Origin: Candidatus Omnitrophota bacterium
Lineage (GTDB): Bacteria; Omnitrophota; Gorgyraeia; 2-02-FULL-51-18
Direction of reading: 5' to 3'
Length of the DNA stretch: 5,719 nt
Assembly (NCBI GenBank): GCA_016196505.1
Contig: JACPXO010000168.1
Span: forward strand, 1-5,719
Below, one piece after another: positions 4,503 through 5,719 of this stretch. Position numbers and translations under genes: made by a program. The notes beneath the pieces are model-generated. The model was not told the DNA's origin. It was given only the letters and a program-made list of their open reading frames with translations, and did no database searches. How positions within the stretch are numbered: the stretch's first letter is position 1; each line of letters starts with the position of its first letter.

Positions 4503-5719
4503 ATGGCGTTAAGGCCCGAAGAGATCACCAGTATTCTAAGGCAGGAGATCAAAGATTACGAAGCCGGCGTGAAGCTTGAGTCCACCGGCGTCATCTTGTC
4601 CCTTGGGGACGGCATCGCGCGCGTGTATGGGCTCGACGATTGCATGGCCGGGGAACTTTTGGAGTTTCCCGGAGGGGAGCTGGGAATAGCTCTCAATTTA
4701 GAGGAATCCAACGTCGGGGTCGTGCTCTGCGGCAGCGGCGAAGGGATCAAAGAGGGCGACATTGTCAAACGCACCGGAAAGATCGCGAGCATCCCCGTCG
4801 GCAAAGGTCTTTTGGGGCGCGTGGTGGACGCGCTTGGCCGCCCTTTGGACAACAAAGGGCCGGTTGTTTCGAATGAAACCAGGCCCATTGAATTTAAAGC
4901 GCCTGGGGTGCTGGCAAGACAGTCCGTGAAAGAACCGCTTCAAACCGGGCTCAAGGCCGTTGATGGGATGATCCCGATCGGGCGTGGCCAACGGGAACTC
5001 ATCATCGGCGACCGGCAGACCGGCAAGACGGCTGTCGTGGTCGACACGATCCTGAACCAGAAGGGCAACAACGTCCACTGCATCTACGTCGCGATAGGCC
5101 AAAAATCCTCCAGTGTTCTCTCGGTGGTGAAGACGCTCGAGGAGAACGACGCCATGAGCTACACCACCGTCGTGAACGCCCCGGCGGATGTGGCCGCGAC
5201 CCTTCAGTATTTGAGCCCTTACGCGGGTTGCGCCATCGGCGAGTATTACCTTTATAACGGCATGCATGCCCTCGTGATCTACGACGATCTTTCAAAACAC
5301 GCGGCGGCGTATCGTGAACTTTCGCTTCTCTTGCGCCGCCCGCCGGGGAGAGAGGCGTTTCCCGGAGATGTTTTTTATCTTCACTCACGGCTTCTCGAAC
5401 GCGCCGCCAAGCTCCGCGATGATCTGAAAGGCGGGTCGCTCACGGCGCTGCCGATCATTGAAACGCAGGCGGGCGACGTGTCGGGGTACATTCCGACCAA
5501 CGTCATCTCGATCACGGACGGCCAGATTTATCTCGAGGCGGACCTTTTTTATCAGGGCATTCGTCCCGCGATCAACGTGGGGCTCTCCGTGTCGCGCGTC
5601 GGCGGAAACGCGCAAACAAAAGCGATGAAAAAAGTCGCCGGCAAACTGCGCCTGGAGCTCGCGCAGTACCGGGAACTGGCCGCGTTCATGCAGTTCGGGT
5701 CCGACATGGACAAGTCCAC
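4503..5719 (+). CDS. atpA: ATP synthase F1 subunit alpha, 3'-truncated by window edge
   Basis: Alpha forms the F1 hexamer with beta and carries the non-catalytic nucleotide sites. The frame runs from ATG 4503 to the right edge with no stop: 405 complete codons of the usual ~500-510, so the C-terminal helical domain is mostly missing. Residues 1-25 give the N-terminal helix that meets delta, about 26-95 the beta-barrel, and the rest the nucleotide-binding domain. The P-loop GDRQTGKT is at residues 169-176, matching E. coli numbering exactly. The Walker B strand LVIYDD is at 257-262, [20 protein letters not shown] follows, and the arginine that reaches into the beta catalytic site is Arg365 in VSRVGG. 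Compared with E. coli, about 11 residues are absent between LLERAAK and GSLTALP, where most non-enterobacterial alphas are also shorter. It is intact as far as seen; gamma, beta and epsilon genes are expected beyond the window. Confidence 0.97.
   Translation, partial: MALRPEEITSILRQEIKDYEAGVKLESTGVILSLGDGIARVYGLDDCMAGELLEFPGGELGIALNLEESNVGVVLCGSGEGIKEGDIVKRTGKIASIPVGKGLLGRVVDALGRPLDNKGPVVSNETRPIEFKAPGVLARQSVKEPLQTGLKAVDGMIPIGRGQRELIIGDRQTGKTAVVVDTILNQKGNNVHCIYVAIGQKSSSVLSVVKTLEENDAMSYTTVVNAPADVAATLQYLSPYAGCAIGEYYLYNGMHALVIYDDLSKHAAAYRELSLLLRRPPGREAFPGDVFYLHSRLLERAAKLRDDLKGGSLTALPIIETQAGDVSGYIPTNVISITDGQIYLEADLFYQGIRPAINVGLSVSRVGGNAQTKAMKKVAGKLRLELAQYRELAAFMQFGSDMDKS

Noticed and set aside
4698..5267. 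Long open frame on the minus strand (189 codons) opposite atpA
   Set aside because: It lies wholly inside a clearly conserved atpA, has no recognisable motif, and long antisense frames are expected opposite GC-biased codon positions.

Overview
The window is a dense, single-strand (+) bacterial chromosomal segment with two functional blocks: the end of a pyrimidine biosynthesis cluster (pyrF, a small unrecognised gene, pyrE) followed by the first two thirds of an F1Fo ATP synthase operon (atpZ, an atpI-atpB fusion, atpE, atpF, atpH, atpA). Both edges cut genes: pyrF lacks its 5' end and atpA lacks its 3' end. No gene-free stretch exceeds about 60 bases, and I see no tRNA, rRNA, CRISPR array, insertion sequence or rho-independent terminator.

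Layout. Positions 1-584 hold the C-terminal ~193 residues of orotidine-5'-phosphate decarboxylase. Positions 601-966 hold a 121-residue protein with a short leucine-heptad helix and a Gly/Ser/His/Arg-rich tail, of unknown function. Positions 975-1577 hold orotate phosphoribosyltransferase, whose coding sequence carries an in-frame 29-bp perfect inverted repeat in the region expected to be the flexible active-site loop. Between pyrE and atpZ lies a near-consensus extended -10 sigma70-type promoter (1588-1616), so the ATP synthase operon probably has its own transcript starting only about 14 bases before atpZ. The atp genes then run in the usual bacterial order with overlaps or short gaps (1-bp overlap atpZ/atpB, 21-bp gap before atpE, 10-bp gap before atpF, 4-bp overlap atpF/atpH, 26-bp gap before atpA); gamma, beta and epsilon would be expected beyond the right edge.

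How the genes work together. PyrE makes OMP from orotate and PRPP, and PyrF decarboxylates it to UMP. AtpB (a), AtpE (c) and AtpF (b) form the membrane Fo sector, AtpH (delta) and AtpA (alpha) belong to F1 and the peripheral stalk connection, and AtpZ and AtpI are small membrane accessory proteins. The c subunit lacks the sodium-binding signature residues, so a proton-driven enzyme is inferred.

The most notable features are the continuous reading frame joining a four-helix AtpI-like domain to the complete a subunit, with a signal-peptide-like segment (Ala-Leu-Ala before Ser) at the junction, and the palindromic repeat translated inside pyrE.

Organism. Moderately high GC, two-helix AtpZ, the Thermus-type PyrE and the translated LPAGKAG-type palindrome suggest an uncultured Gram-negative lineage; Omnitrophota or a related candidate phylum is my guess from memory of similar genomes, with low confidence.
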